Positions 14,881-24,258 of a stretch of DNA of 40,644 nucleotides are shown in pieces. The notes under the pieces are model-generated. The model worked only from the letters and a program-made list of their open reading frames with translations. It was not told the origin of the DNA and did no database searches. The DNA lies in contig CAYNHL010000019.1 in NCBI GenBank assembly GCA_964397015.1, forward strand, positions 1-40,644. Direction: 5' to 3'. A program made the translations under genes and the position numbers. Origin of the DNA: MADRE2 sp964397015 (GTDB lineage: Bacteria; Desulfobacterota; Desulfobacteria; Desulfobacterales; Desulfobacteraceae). Each line of letters begins with the position of its first letter. Position 1 is the stretch's first letter.

Positions 14881-16788
14881 TCAGGGTGCCGCTTTGGTAA
14901 TCAAGTGGCTTTCGGATATCCGGTTTAGCCGCTCGATATCCGGTTTGAACAATTCCAGCTTTCCGGGGGCCAGCCTTGTTTTTTTAAGGGTGATTTCCCG
15001 GATCACACAGATGGTGTCATCCGTTATCCGGCATGTATATTGGGCGCTGAAAAGTGAATTGTAGATATCCTCGTCAGGGAATTGGACAAAGATCCTGTCC
15101 GAGGGTTTTTTGTGCACTGTCACTTTTTCTTTGATTACCAGCTCCAGTGGATTGATATAGGCGGTGTGCCTGTATTTTTCATGGTCGGTAAAGTATTTTT
15201 TGAAAAACGGCTTCAATGACAGGTGTGCCTGGTCACCACGGGCGGTGACCAGGCCGTCGCGCTTGAATGCAGCATTCACGGTGACGGGCCTGCCGCGCTG
15301 GACATAGCTCAAGCTGGCGCTGGACAGTGACAGCTGGTCATCATAGGACTTCAATACCGATTTGAAGCGCTCCTTGATGCCGAGCCGGGAATGTTGATCC
15401 ATATCTTTGCGAAGCAGGACGGCCAGCTGATCGCCAAATTTGAAGGTCCAATTGTGGTTCTGGTCTGGAAAGGAAAGATCCAGTTTGGCATGAGCGGTAT
15501 AGCTGCCGTCCTGGCAGGGGGATGGCGGCGGAGAAATAATCCGTGCGTTTTCTATGTCCAGGGCCTTTTCGGTTTCGATGAAAAAGGGATACTCCCCCAG
15601 CCTGAGTTTGGAAATATAGGGATAAGCTACAAAGTCAGTCCCATTGATTGAAACAATGATAAACGGGTAGCCAACTTGCAGCCAGGTGGGAAATGTTTCG
15701 TCAAACCCGCCTTCGAAGGCCGGGCGGGTGGCGCAGATGCGGGTTGGAAAACCGGCGGCAAGCAGCATCTGTTTTAGTACAACGGCAATTTCCAGCGGGT
15801 TGCCCCGCTTTTGGGCCAGTACTTTGTCGGTGTCAATGGAAAAAGAGCTGATTCCGGTCATCCGGCTGACTGAAAAATTCTCCTGGACATGGGAAAGGAT
15901 GGCATCGGCCCTGTCAAAATCCGATTTTTCAGGTGCCGCAGTCTCCCTGGCCAGGCGGTCAATCCGGGATCGGGATGAAAAAAGGGATGGGGATAAAAGC
16001 AGTTCTCTGTATTGTTTGGAAATTCCATTCCAGCCGGTCGTCTTGAACAGGGTTTTCTGATCATAGGAAATTTTTGACAGCCGTAGCAGCACCCGGGGCG
16101 TATGGCGGCCTTTCCACGATCCCAGGCCGATATCCCCTTCGGGTACAAAAAAGTCTTTTTCAGGGAACACCTGGCTGCCGTCCACGACAAAACCGGAAAA
16201 GGAGGGCACCCTCAGTGTTTTTGCCGCAAGTTTGCCATAGGTTTTAAAATCGTATTGATAATTCGGATGCCAGAAAAGAGAAAACCGGCCCCGGATCACA
16301 GGGACCGGTTTTATAAAGGCGTATTCCGAGTTGAAAAAAGGTTCCCGGTCCACAAAGAGCAATCCAAGCGTTATGCTGCAGCCGGCGGTCACCTGGGGGA
16401 TAATGATTTTTTTGCTGCTGTTGAATTTTTCCTTGATCTGCCCGGCATCGATTTGTTTCTTTTGGCCGGACCGGTCCATGACGGTGATATCGCATTCAAG
16501 CAGCCGGCCGGCCTGACGTGAAAAATCAAGTGTGGCATATTTTACCCCCCGCTGGTTCAGGATGTGCAGTTTCCGGTTGATCCGGTAATAGGTGGTGCTG
16601 CCGTTGTACGGGGAAAATTCGGCCCGGATCCGGTATTCATCATATTCATACACGGCGCCGTAACTCTGGAAGACATCAAGGTCAATCCCGGGTGATTTTT
16701 GTGAAAGCAGCGGCGGCATTGGCTGCACCTGGTGGCAGCCGATCACAGCCATCAATCCCAAACCGATCAGTGTCATCAATTGCTTCAT
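14881..16788 (-). CDS. lipoprotein with DUF3857-like and inactive transglutaminase-like domains
   Basis: About 635 residues from the ATG at 16788, chosen for AGGAG 7 bases upstream. A lipoprotein signal (MKQLMTLIGLGLMAVIGC, lipidated Cys about 18) is followed by a DUF3857-type beta domain and a transglutaminase-like domain. Aligned by eye with its neighbour, the catalytic GDCKE reads GNPLE (Pro for Cys, about residue 331), and the His and Asp positions fall in YPFII and VAYPY. The whole triad is lost, so it is probably non-catalytic. It begins 4 bases after the stop of the active paralogue, so the two are cotranscribed and may act as a pair in the cell envelope. Confidence 0.78.
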   Translation of the reverse strand: MKQLMTLIGLGLMAVIGCHQVQPMPPLLSQKSPGIDLDVFQSYGAVYEYDEYRIRAEFSPYNGSTTYYRINRKLHILNQRGVKYATLDFSRQAGRLLECDITVMDRSGQKKQIDAGQIKEKFNSSKKIIIPQVTAGCSITLGLLFVDREPFFNSEYAFIKPVPVIRGRFSLFWHPNYQYDFKTYGKLAAKTLRVPSFSGFVVDGSQVFPEKDFFVPEGDIGLGSWKGRHTPRVLLRLSKISYDQKTLFKTTGWNGISKQYRELLLSPSLFSSRSRIDRLARETAAPEKSDFDRADAILSHVQENFSVSRMTGISSFSIDTDKVLAQKRGNPLEIAVVLKQMLLAAGFPTRICATRPAFEGGFDETFPTWLQVGYPFIIVSINGTDFVAYPYISKLRLGEYPFFIETEKALDIENARIISPPPSPCQDGSYTAHAKLDLSFPDQNHNWTFKFGDQLAVLLRKDMDQHSRLGIKERFKSVLKSYDDQLSLSSASLSYVQRGRPVTVNAAFKRDGLVTARGDQAHLSLKPFFKKYFTDHEKYRHTAYINPLELVIKEKVTVHKKPSDRIFVQFPDEDIYNSLFSAQYTCRITDDTICVIREITLKKTRLAPGKLELFKPDIERLNRISESHLITKAAP

Positions 16789-16792
16789 TGTT

Positions 16793-18667
16793 TTACTCCT
16801 TCCAGATACAGGCATTGGCCAGTGTCTTCTGTTTTGATGCCCAGGCGTTGAGATCCGGATCGTCAGGATCGAGCCGTGTGCTTTTCTGGTGATAGGTTCG
16901 TTTCATCGATCGTTTGCCGATATCCCAGTCACAGGCGGCGAAGGGCAGATCAAGGAGGGGCGGCCGGTTGGCGGACAGGTCAAAGTCAAAGGCCCAGGTA
17001 TCGGTCTGCACGAATTCGGACAGCCAAAGGACACTGTGCTTGTCCGCCACGACGTCGGATACGTTTTTCCGGTGCAGATCCGGCGCACTGAGCTTGAAGC
17101 CGCCCTGCCCGATGAACAGGTACCTGTCCTGGAACAGGGACTGAAACGAAAGCGTAACCTCCTTGCCGGACAGGGCCAGAAAGGTGAGGCTGTGGACGTC
17201 GATATCGAAATTGTCCAGCAGGAACTGCTTGGCAAATGCCGTTTTGTCCAGGGCATCGCGCCAGTTGAGGGTACTGTAGAATTCGAGCGCGCCATTGCCC
17301 GTCAATGAGATGGTGCCGTCACATTGCCACACCCCGGTGTCCGGATCCTGACGGATGGTGTTGTGGGTGGTCACCTTGTTTTGATAATCTTTGCCGGCTT
17401 TGATCTCTACCAGGCGAGACCGGCCGGGTGACAGCACAAATGCCTTCTGACCGATGAGGTGATAGTAGGAACTGGTCGCATCCGCCCATGAAAAGGTGCC
17501 GTCCAGAAAGTGGTATTTGCCCTTGCCGGTCTGCCTGGCCAGGATAGTGTGGTTGAAGTTGTCCAGGTTGGGGTAGCGTGCCAGAGGCTGAAAATAGTTT
17601 GGTGTGGACACCAGCGCGAGATCCGCGTTTATATTATTGACCTTCAAGGTTGCCTTCAGTATGGTGCTGATCTCTTTACAGTCCCCGTATCCGTGTTTCA
17701 GCACCGTGCCGGCATTTCTGGGGAAAAAGGCATACCGGCCGTCCCAGTCTCCATGGTAACGGATTTTTTTAACAATGGCATCAAAGGTATCGTGCACAAT
17801 ATTTCCCTTTGATTCAGTCTTGATCTGACGGCCCAGGGCCTCGATCGGGCCGGTCACTGCAAAGGCCTCTCTGGAAAGGGCCAGGTAATGATCTCCCAGT
17901 GCCGACCAGGAATAGGAAGTCTTTCCCTCAGGGGGGAAACTGGCATGGAGTGCGGTGTAATAGGTCTCGGGACAGGGCGTTTTGGACCTGTCTTTGAAAT
18001 CCGTTACGTTTTCCATGGTATAGGTGACAGTGGTCTTGCCGTCAATGGTCTGCAGGGTCTCAGCGATATCCAGGCCCTGGTTGTTCTCCAGGCCAAAGCT
18101 GAGATCGGCATCGGCCGGAAAGGAGAGCGACAGGGTCCGGGCGGCAGTCGGAAACTCGTCTGCTGCCGGAAACATGCCGGTGAATTCAGGGTGGAAAATC
18201 CGGCGGTCCACCTCGATCATGATCCAGGTGCCAACTTCATAGCCCGGGATAGTGAACTGGTGAAGTCTCAGGTTGCTCAACGGAATTTTCCGGGTTTCAA
18301 CGGCTTTATCGGACAGCGACCAGGTCCGGCCATCCGGATAAAACGCTTTGACGGTAATTTGAACCAGTTTTTCATAGGAGTTGACTTCATACAGCGTTAC
18401 ATTTTCCATATGATTGGGGTGCCGGCGGTTGACGCGGTACCACCTGGTGTCAGTCCGAAACAGTTCGTTGCCGCCCTTTTTGATCCTGAAATCAAGACAG
18501 GTGACAGACTCAGAAAGAATCACCGGCGCGGTGTGCCAATCATGGGGAATGGCGGCGGTATGCAGGCGGATTTTATCCGGAATTACCGGTCCTTCGGGCA
18601 CACAGGCACCGAGCAAAACAAGTAATACCATAAGCCCAGGCAGGATGATCTTTTTGACCTGTTTCAA
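16793..18667 (-). CDS. lipoprotein with DUF3857 and active-type transglutaminase domain
   Basis: About 624 residues if translation starts at the TTG at 18667, which follows GGGGAG and gives a clean lipoprotein signal (KQVKKIILPGLMVLLVLLGAC); an ATG at 18691 would add 8 residues. An N-terminal DUF3857-like region is followed by a transglutaminase-like domain with an intact triad: Cys in KHGYGDCKEIST, His in NFNHTILA, Asp in FLDGTFSW (C338, H381, D397 counted from the 18691 start). Such proteins are envelope-anchored and may cleave or crosslink peptides; substrates are unknown. It is the first gene of a two-gene operon with a catalytically dead paralogue. Confidence 0.8.
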   Translation of the reverse strand: MKQVKKIILPGLMVLLVLLGACVPEGPVIPDKIRLHTAAIPHDWHTAPVILSESVTCLDFRIKKGGNELFRTDTRWYRVNRRHPNHMENVTLYEVNSYEKLVQITVKAFYPDGRTWSLSDKAVETRKIPLSNLRLHQFTIPGYEVGTWIMIEVDRRIFHPEFTGMFPAADEFPTAARTLSLSFPADADLSFGLENNQGLDIAETLQTIDGKTTVTYTMENVTDFKDRSKTPCPETYYTALHASFPPEGKTSYSWSALGDHYLALSREAFAVTGPIEALGRQIKTESKGNIVHDTFDAIVKKIRYHGDWDGRYAFFPRNAGTVLKHGYGDCKEISTILKATLKVNNINADLALVSTPNYFQPLARYPNLDNFNHTILARQTGKGKYHFLDGTFSWADATSSYYHLIGQKAFVLSPGRSRLVEIKAGKDYQNKVTTHNTIRQDPDTGVWQCDGTISLTGNGALEFYSTLNWRDALDKTAFAKQFLLDNFDIDVHSLTFLALSGKEVTLSFQSLFQDRYLFIGQGGFKLSAPDLHRKNVSDVVADKHSVLWLSEFVQTDTWAFDFDLSANRPPLLDLPFAACDWDIGKRSMKRTYHQKSTRLDPDDPDLNAWASKQKTLANACIWKE

Positions 18668-18691
18668 GCATCTCCCCTTTGTTTCAAGCAT

Positions 18692-18987
18692 CCATTGAAT
18701 GAATAAAATCCTCTACTATATCGCTTTCATCGCTTTATGTATAAAATAAGCGGCGACTGCAATGCCTTTTTGAAGGGTGATAGCAGAAAAAAAACGCAGA
18801 GGCAAGTTGAATTTTTCGCATTCAAACATGAATTTGTAAGATAAATTACTGCCTGCCGCCGGTAATTGAGATTATCGATACAATTTCTCCTGCAGCATTC
18901 AAATTTGGAATTGGACAACCCGTCCGGCTTTGATATAGTTCAACAGTTTATGGTACCAAAGGACATTAAACATATCAGGAATAACCC
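18692..18987. other. divergent intergenic gap, no gene seen
   Basis: About 300 bases between the minus-strand lipoprotein operon and the plus-strand HAD gene. It carries ATCGCTTT twice close together (about 18720-18736) and AT-rich stretches. I see no convincing promoter pair or RNA gene. Confidence 0.5.
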
Positions 18988-19458
18988 ATGATTTATATCG
19001 ATATCCCGGGTGCGGGAAAGAAAGAGATCCATCATATTGTTTTTGATTATAACGGCACCATTGCCATAGACGGTGTGCTGATCTCCGGGGTGAAAGAGGC
19101 GATCCGGTCATTGTCCGGCCAGGCAGCATTTCATGTCATCACAGCGGACACCTTCGGCTTTGTCACCGAACAGCTATCGGACATCGACAGTGAAGTCATC
19201 ATCATCCCCGCCGGAAACCAGGCCCAAAGCAAATGTGATTTCATTGCAGGACTCGGGGCGCAGAACACCCTGTGCGTAGGCAACGGTGCCAATGATGAAT
19301 TGATGCTGAAACATGCTGCTGTGGGAATTGCAGTGCTGCAGGAAGAAGGCCTGGCCACCGCCGCCCTTTTTGCCGCAGACCTGGTGGTCAAAGACATTCT
19401 GGACGTATTTGTCCTGCTCAATATACCGGAACGGATCATGGCCACCTTAAGGCAATAA
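18988..19458 (+). CDS. HAD-like phosphatase (soluble P-type-ATPase-like)
   Basis: This 156-residue protein has the HAD nucleophile motif FDYNGTIA (Asp20; DxNGT in place of DxDGT), a Lys in GNQAQSKCDFI and the acidic motif GNGANDELML. It resembles the small stand-alone proteins related to the catalytic domain of P-type ATPases, which lack membrane segments and a clear cap domain. It should be a cytoplasmic phosphohydrolase; the substrate is unknown. The start follows AGGA at 7 bases. Confidence 0.82.
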   Translation: MIYIDIPGAGKKEIHHIVFDYNGTIAIDGVLISGVKEAIRSLSGQAAFHVITADTFGFVTEQLSDIDSEVIIIPAGNQAQSKCDFIAGLGAQNTLCVGNGANDELMLKHAAVGIAVLQEEGLATAALFAADLVVKDILDVFVLLNIPERIMATLRQ

Positions 19459-19537
19459 CCTCCAACTGTCTGGCCAGACGTTTTCAGCATCCCTAATCGT
19501 TTTGATCCGGGCATCCGGGTGCAGTTTCAAGGGGGTT

Positions 19538-21820
19538 TTATGCTCGGTGTGCCGGAAGGCGGATAATAAAGGTGGTGCCGGTTCCGACCGTGGATTCCAC
19601 CTTCATCTCTCCGCCATGATCATCGACAATAATGAAATAGGATAACGACAGGCCCAGACCGGTTCCTTTGTCCACCGACTTTGTGGTAAAAAAGGGCTCA
19701 AAGATCCTTTTGCGGACATGGCTGTCAATGCCGGGCCCGTTGTCTTCTATTTCCAGCTGGACCATGGTTTCCACCGGATATGTTTTGAAGCGGATACGCG
19801 GGGAGGTTGGTTTTTCGTCCATCTCGTACATGGCCTCGGCAGCGTTTTTGACAATATTGAATATCACCTGGAGGATTTTGCTCTCTTCACAGGCAATGGG
19901 CGGGGTGGACGGGTCATATTCACGGATAATCTCAATCTGCTTGAAATCATACTTTTTTTTCAGGTCATAGTCACTCTGGGCCAGCTGGATGGTTTTCTCT
20001 ATCAGTTCGGGTAGACTGGCCTCTGATTTGGACGCAGGGTTTTTTCTGGCAAAGGAGAGCATGTTGTTGACAATGGTTGCGGCATTGCTGCCGGCGCTGT
20101 GGATGTTTTCGAGCAATGGCCGGATGTTTCTTCTTTTCATGTAATCTTCAATGGCAGTCATGGTGGTACCGGCCTTACGCGCTTCTTTTTCATTGACCGG
20201 CAGGCCTTTTGACAGGCGGTTTAGCAATACCTGTGCATTCTGCATGATGCCGGCCAGCGGGTTGTTTATCTCATGGGCCATACCGGCGGCCAGTCCTCCC
20301 ACTGACATCATCTTTTCAGACTGGATCATCATCTCTTCCACCTTTTTGCGCTCCGTGATATCGTGGACCACCACATGGGCGCCCTTCACTTCAGACCCAT
20401 TGAAGATAAAATCGTAATAAAAGACCACCCGCTTGACCTGGCCGTCTTTGCGCCAGATTTCATATTCGATATTATCCGGGGGCTGGATGCCTTTTTCCAA
20501 TTGATGATAGGTCTTGAGAAATTTTTTTCTGGAAGGTTCGGTGAAAAAAGAGATTGGCGATGTGGACAGGAATTCATCTTCTGTGTAGCCGGTCAGCGTG
20601 CATAACACTTTATTGACACTGATGAACCGGCCCCGGATGAAATCAATTTCATACATGGGAACCGGGGCATTGTCGAACAGGTGCCGGTAGCGCCTTTCAC
20701 TCAACCGGAGTTCATCTTCCGCCCTTTTCCGGTCAATGGCGATGGCCACCTGGTCCGACACGGAGGACAAGACCTTGAGATCTTTTTCAGTGTACAGGTC
20801 GGGATCGGTATAGCTTTGTACGGCAATTAATCCGATTACTTCGTCCTTGACCATCAGTGGCACGCCCATCCAGTTCAGCGAGATCGGTCCCACCGATCCT
20901 TTTTTTCTCTTAATCTGCTTGAGCTGTGCTGCATTGAGCAAAATTCCCTTCTGCCGGGTCACAACCAGCCCGGATAGGGACTCTTCGGGATTGAAATTGA
21001 TAATAGGTGCAAAATCATCGTCTTTGGTGTCTACAAAATAGGGAAAATAAAGGGTCTTTTCTTTTTTGTCCACAATGGCGATGAATAAATTGGTCACATC
21101 GAGAATATCACCCAGCAGACGATGAATGCGCTGGTACAGATCTTCCAGGTTCCGGGTCACGTTTACCGCGTTGGATATTGCGTACAGGGTCCGGTTGATA
21201 TTTTCGGAATGCCGGCGTTCGTTGATTTCATTTTGAAGTTCGATGTTGATCTGCTCGGTTCTGGCTTTTTCCTGTTTCAGGTCCTCCTGGAACTGCTGAC
21301 GGTCTATGGCCAGTGCCACCTGGTCGGACACTGCAATCAAAAGATCCACATCGTCCTGTGTAAAATAGTCCGGATCGGAATAGTGCTGGATCACCATGAC
21401 TCCTATGACCTCTTCGCGGACAATAAGAGGGACGCCGATCCAGATGACCGACACCGATCCAACGGTTTTCTTTTCAGCCTGCCGCTGCTGCAGTTCGCTT
21501 CTTTTCAAAAACAGCGGCTTTTTTCTGAAAATCACTCTGCTGGTATTGGAGGTGCTGGTTTCATATTTTTCCAGGCCGGCGGCAATGGTTTCCCTGGTGT
21601 CCCGTTCGTCAATGAAAAAGGGGAAGGTCAACCGTTTTTTTTTCCTGTCCACCAGGGCGATGAAAAAATTGGGCAGGTGAATCACCGCATTCAATGACAT
21701 GTAAATGGAGGCATACAGTTCATCCAGGTCATTGGCGCTGCTCACGGCATTGGCAATGGAAAACAGGGTCTGGGTGATTTTCTCCCCGCGGGGCGAAAGA
21801 CTGTTATGATAAATTACCAT
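19538..21820 (-). CDS. GAF-GAF-PAS sensor histidine kinase, cytoplasmic
   Basis: This 760-residue protein has two tandem GAF domains (about 15-180 and 205-370) that share phrases such as GVPLIVREEVIGVMVIQ and GVPLMVKDEVIGLIAVQ, showing duplication. A PAS domain follows (about 375-490), then the H-box GMAHEINNPLAG with His516, and an ATPase domain with the N-box NIVKNAAEAM, DNGPGI (693) and GTGLGL (719). No membrane segment is visible, so it should sense a cytoplasmic signal. No response regulator is adjacent, so it is an orphan kinase. The ATG lacks a clear Shine-Dalgarno; the start is uncertain by a few codons. Confidence 0.92.
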   Translation of the reverse strand: MVIYHNSLSPRGEKITQTLFSIANAVSSANDLDELYASIYMSLNAVIHLPNFFIALVDRKKKRLTFPFFIDERDTRETIAAGLEKYETSTSNTSRVIFRKKPLFLKRSELQQRQAEKKTVGSVSVIWIGVPLIVREEVIGVMVIQHYSDPDYFTQDDVDLLIAVSDQVALAIDRQQFQEDLKQEKARTEQINIELQNEINERRHSENINRTLYAISNAVNVTRNLEDLYQRIHRLLGDILDVTNLFIAIVDKKEKTLYFPYFVDTKDDDFAPIINFNPEESLSGLVVTRQKGILLNAAQLKQIKRKKGSVGPISLNWMGVPLMVKDEVIGLIAVQSYTDPDLYTEKDLKVLSSVSDQVAIAIDRKRAEDELRLSERRYRHLFDNAPVPMYEIDFIRGRFISVNKVLCTLTGYTEDEFLSTSPISFFTEPSRKKFLKTYHQLEKGIQPPDNIEYEIWRKDGQVKRVVFYYDFIFNGSEVKGAHVVVHDITERKKVEEMMIQSEKMMSVGGLAAGMAHEINNPLAGIMQNAQVLLNRLSKGLPVNEKEARKAGTTMTAIEDYMKRRNIRPLLENIHSAGSNAATIVNNMLSFARKNPASKSEASLPELIEKTIQLAQSDYDLKKKYDFKQIEIIREYDPSTPPIACEESKILQVIFNIVKNAAEAMYEMDEKPTSPRIRFKTYPVETMVQLEIEDNGPGIDSHVRKRIFEPFFTTKSVDKGTGLGLSLSYFIIVDDHGGEMKVESTVGTGTTFIIRLPAHRA

Positions 21821-21903
21821 AATTCAATTTTAGAATGAAAAACCGGAAATATCAAGCCTGGGACAGGATCATTTCACGGCATGGTCAAAAAAAAAGACCT
21901 GTT

Positions 21904-21944
21904 TGTCAAAAATCTTTCAAAACCGCCCAAAATGATTTTTGACA
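21904..21944. promoter_or_regulatory. 11-bp perfect inverted repeat between the kinase and rsgA-like genes
   Basis: TGTCAAAAATC (21904-21914) and GATTTTTGACA (21934-21944) are perfectly complementary with 19 bases between. They lie between two divergent starts (21820 minus, 22009 plus). The right arm includes a TTGACA but I see no good -10 at the right distance. The layout fits an operator. Confidence 0.4.
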
Positions 21945-22008
21945 CACTTGGAATATTCGCTTGCCTTAGTATTGCACGGCTGGTAAACAATCAAGACTGG
22001 AGGCATAT

Positions 22009-22887
22009 ATGTCAATATTAAAAGATCTTGGTTTTGATAAATGGTTTCAGGACAATATTGATTCTGATGCTTTAAATGGTCTTGAAATAGCAAGGGTGAT
22101 TGCGGTCCATAAAGACAGCTATACGGTCACAAACGGCACGAAAAATGTTTTTTCCGAGCTGGTCGGAAAAATACTGTTCAGCGCCACTTCTCCCCTTGAT
22201 TATCCGACAGTTGGAGATTGGGTATATGCAAAGTTTTACGATGAAAATACGTTATCGATAATCCATGGGATTATCCAGAGAAAATCCCTTCTTAAAAGGA
22301 AGACACCGGGGAAAAAAATAGATTTTCAGTTGATTGCCGCCAATATCGATGTGGCATTTATTGTCCAGGCACTGGATGATGATTTCAACCTGAGGCGGCT
22401 CGAACGATACCTGGTAATGGTATACGAAAGCAATATCACCCCGATTGTGTTATTGAGCAAAAGTGACCTTCTTGCTTCAGAAGTGGTTTTAGAAAAAGTC
22501 AGGGAAAAGGACAGCAAGGGAAGGCATGCCACAACGCAAAGACAGTTGATAAAACTAAAGAACGGTGCGATGGTGATAGATACACCGGGAATGAGAGAGC
22601 TTGGCAACTTTTCTGTTGACGCGGGCATCGATGAAACCTTTGATGAAATATTGGAACTTACAGAACAATGTCAGTTTAATGATTGTACACATTCTGTCGA
22701 AAAAGGGTGTGCTGTATTGAGTGCTATAGAAAGTGGCAGGTTATCGGAGAAAAGATATCAGAATTATATGAAAATGAACAAGGAGTCTGTTTTCAATGAA
22801 ATGTCATATCATCAAAAACGGCACAAGGATAAACAGTTCGGTAAAATGTGCAGGACGATAATGAAACACAAGAAAAATCGAAGATAG
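22009..22887 (+). CDS. rsgA: RsgA-like circularly permuted GTPase lacking its P-loop
   Basis: This 292-residue protein is RsgA-like (about 350 is usual), the GTPase that checks 30S maturation. Present are an OB-like N-terminal domain (KRKTPGKK, QLIAANIDVAFIVQAL), G4 as LLSKSD (149-153), GRHATTQRQL (G2), DTPGMREL (G3, 191-194) and the zinc site C221, C226, H228, C234. Missing, between residues about 163 and 167, is the segment holding G5 and G1 (the GxSGVGKS P-loop), roughly 60-70 residues. The join VREKDSKGRH resembles both the left flank and the normal right flank, as if two short repeats had recombined. Without the P-loop it should not bind GTP in the normal way. Confidence 0.8.
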   Translation: MSILKDLGFDKWFQDNIDSDALNGLEIARVIAVHKDSYTVTNGTKNVFSELVGKILFSATSPLDYPTVGDWVYAKFYDENTLSIIHGIIQRKSLLKRKTPGKKIDFQLIAANIDVAFIVQALDDDFNLRRLERYLVMVYESNITPIVLLSKSDLLASEVVLEKVREKDSKGRHATTQRQLIKLKNGAMVIDTPGMRELGNFSVDAGIDETFDEILELTEQCQFNDCTHSVEKGCAVLSAIESGRLSEKRYQNYMKMNKESVFNEMSYHQKRHKDKQFGKMCRTIMKHKKNRR

Positions 22888-22892
22888 TATGC

Positions 22893-23687
22893 ATGGCAAC
22901 GCGCAAAAGAAGTGGCTTGGGTGATATAAAAAACAGGCTGATTTACCTTTTTTACTGGCTGCAACTAAGATTAAAGAAAAATTCCTACCGCTATATTTTC
23001 CTTCTTGCACACCCGCGGTCCGGATCAACTTTGCTTACCAATATTCTTTGCTCGCATGATTCAATAACAGGATTTGGTGAAACCACCGTACGTTATGATG
23101 GCCCTGAAGATTTGACAGAGCTTGTAATAAGGGTCCATCGAATGAACAATAAACTGCTTTTGTCAAAAAAAGAGTTCATTTTCGATAAGCTTGCAGTGGA
23201 CTTTCTTTCAGATCCTCTTGCAATGAAAGACAGCCGGATAAGCTGGCTGTTTCTGATAAGAAAACCTGAGGAGTCCCTGCCCAGTTTGATGAATTGTTAC
23301 AGCATCAATTGTGAGGATGCTTTGTCTACATATTGTGCCCGACTTGCCCAGCTCGAGAGCAACGCCAGGGAGATTTCGGCTTATGGCCACCCCTGCTTTT
23401 TTCTTACCTTTGACCAATTGGTTACAAAGACAGATGCTGTATTGAATGAAATCCAGCACTTTCTCAATCTCGGCACTCCTTTGTCATCCACATATAAGCT
23501 GCACCCCCGGGCCGCTACATGGAACAGAGGAGATGTCTCTGAAAAGCTTTTGTCCGGCCGTGTATGCAATGCTCCCTCTGAATATCCTTATGATATCCCG
23601 GCCAACTGTCTGGTACAGGCCCAGAAAGCATACGAGAGTTGTCTGCAGGCACTCATGCACTCGTGCCGGAAAAATCCGGCAGGCTGA
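22893..23687 (+). CDS. sulfotransferase family protein
   Basis: About 264 residues from the ATG at 22893, five bases after the rsgA-like stop; a GTG at 22848 would overlap that gene. The 5'-phosphosulfate loop of PAPS-dependent sulfotransferases is visible as AHPRSGSTLLTN (about 39-50). Further on WLFLIRKPEESLPS corresponds to the 3'-phosphate-binding region (RxP..S). It should move sulfate from PAPS to a small molecule, lipid or sugar. The acceptor is unknown. The neighbouring genes give no hint. The Shine-Dalgarno is weak, so expression may depend on coupling to the upstream gene. Confidence 0.8.
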   Translation: MATRKRSGLGDIKNRLIYLFYWLQLRLKKNSYRYIFLLAHPRSGSTLLTNILCSHDSITGFGETTVRYDGPEDLTELVIRVHRMNNKLLLSKKEFIFDKLAVDFLSDPLAMKDSRISWLFLIRKPEESLPSLMNCYSINCEDALSTYCARLAQLESNAREISAYGHPCFFLTFDQLVTKTDAVLNEIQHFLNLGTPLSSTYKLHPRAATWNRGDVSEKLLSGRVCNAPSEYPYDIPANCLVQAQKAYESCLQALMHSCRKNPAG

Positions 23688-23718
23688 TATGACCGTGTTT
23701 TAAACAGTTTGTATGATA

Positions 23719-23961
23719 TTACTCTGATGAGCTTTCTGTTTTATGGATCATGGTATCCTTGTCACTGACCCCACGTTCCAGAGATCCGGTGAACAGAGCT
23801 ATTGCATAGAATATGATGCCAAAAATCACAGCGACTACAAGGAGTTTCAGTACAGCGCCGGGTCTGAAAATCAATACTGCGATTAAAACAGCCGCGATAA
23901 TCAGTCCGATAATCATGTTGTTCTGGAAAAATATAATGATTGTATCCAAGATGTAGTCCAT
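23719..23961 (-). CDS. small two-segment membrane protein
   Basis: This is an 80-residue protein with an N-terminal hydrophobic stretch and two strong membrane segments (about 14-33 and 38-58), then a polar tail rich in Ser, Asp and Thr. I do not recognise the family. It is convergent with the sulfotransferase and stands alone. The long hydrophobic run supports it as a real gene. Confidence 0.6.
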   Translation of the reverse strand: MDYILDTIIIFFQNNMIIGLIIAAVLIAVLIFRPGAVLKLLVVAVIFGIIFYAIALFTGSLERGVSDKDTMIHKTESSSE

Positions 23962-24258
23962 ATCAGGTTATCCTGTTTAAATTATTGGCGTTCCTGTACC
24001 TGGTTTATTAGGTAGGCTATAACTTTTTTTTTGTCAATCAAAATCAGCGATGCTCGGTTTCACTCATACTATATTTCCAGGTAGTCCCGGCACATATCAG
24101 TAATATTCGTGGTTACCCTTGAACCTTTTTTTACCGTCTCGATACTAATAAAACAAACAGCGAGAAAGGAGGTGTCACATTCAGGCGAACATGAAGTCAG
24201 GAAAGAATAAAAGACTTATTATCATCATGATTAACCAAATTACACGGAGGAGATTGCC
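23962..24258. other. intergenic stretch, mostly without visible features
   Basis: About 300 bases. AAAGGAGG lies near 24165-24172, and a frame of 23 codons starting at ATG 24190 ends with its TGA overlapping the next gene's ATG. The spacing from AGGAGG to that ATG is too long to be convincing. No RNA gene or clear promoter is seen. Confidence 0.4.

Noticed and set aside
19465..19485. Terminator after the HAD gene (GTCTGGCCAGAC)
   Set aside because: The palindrome leaves a two-base loop and has no proper T-run.
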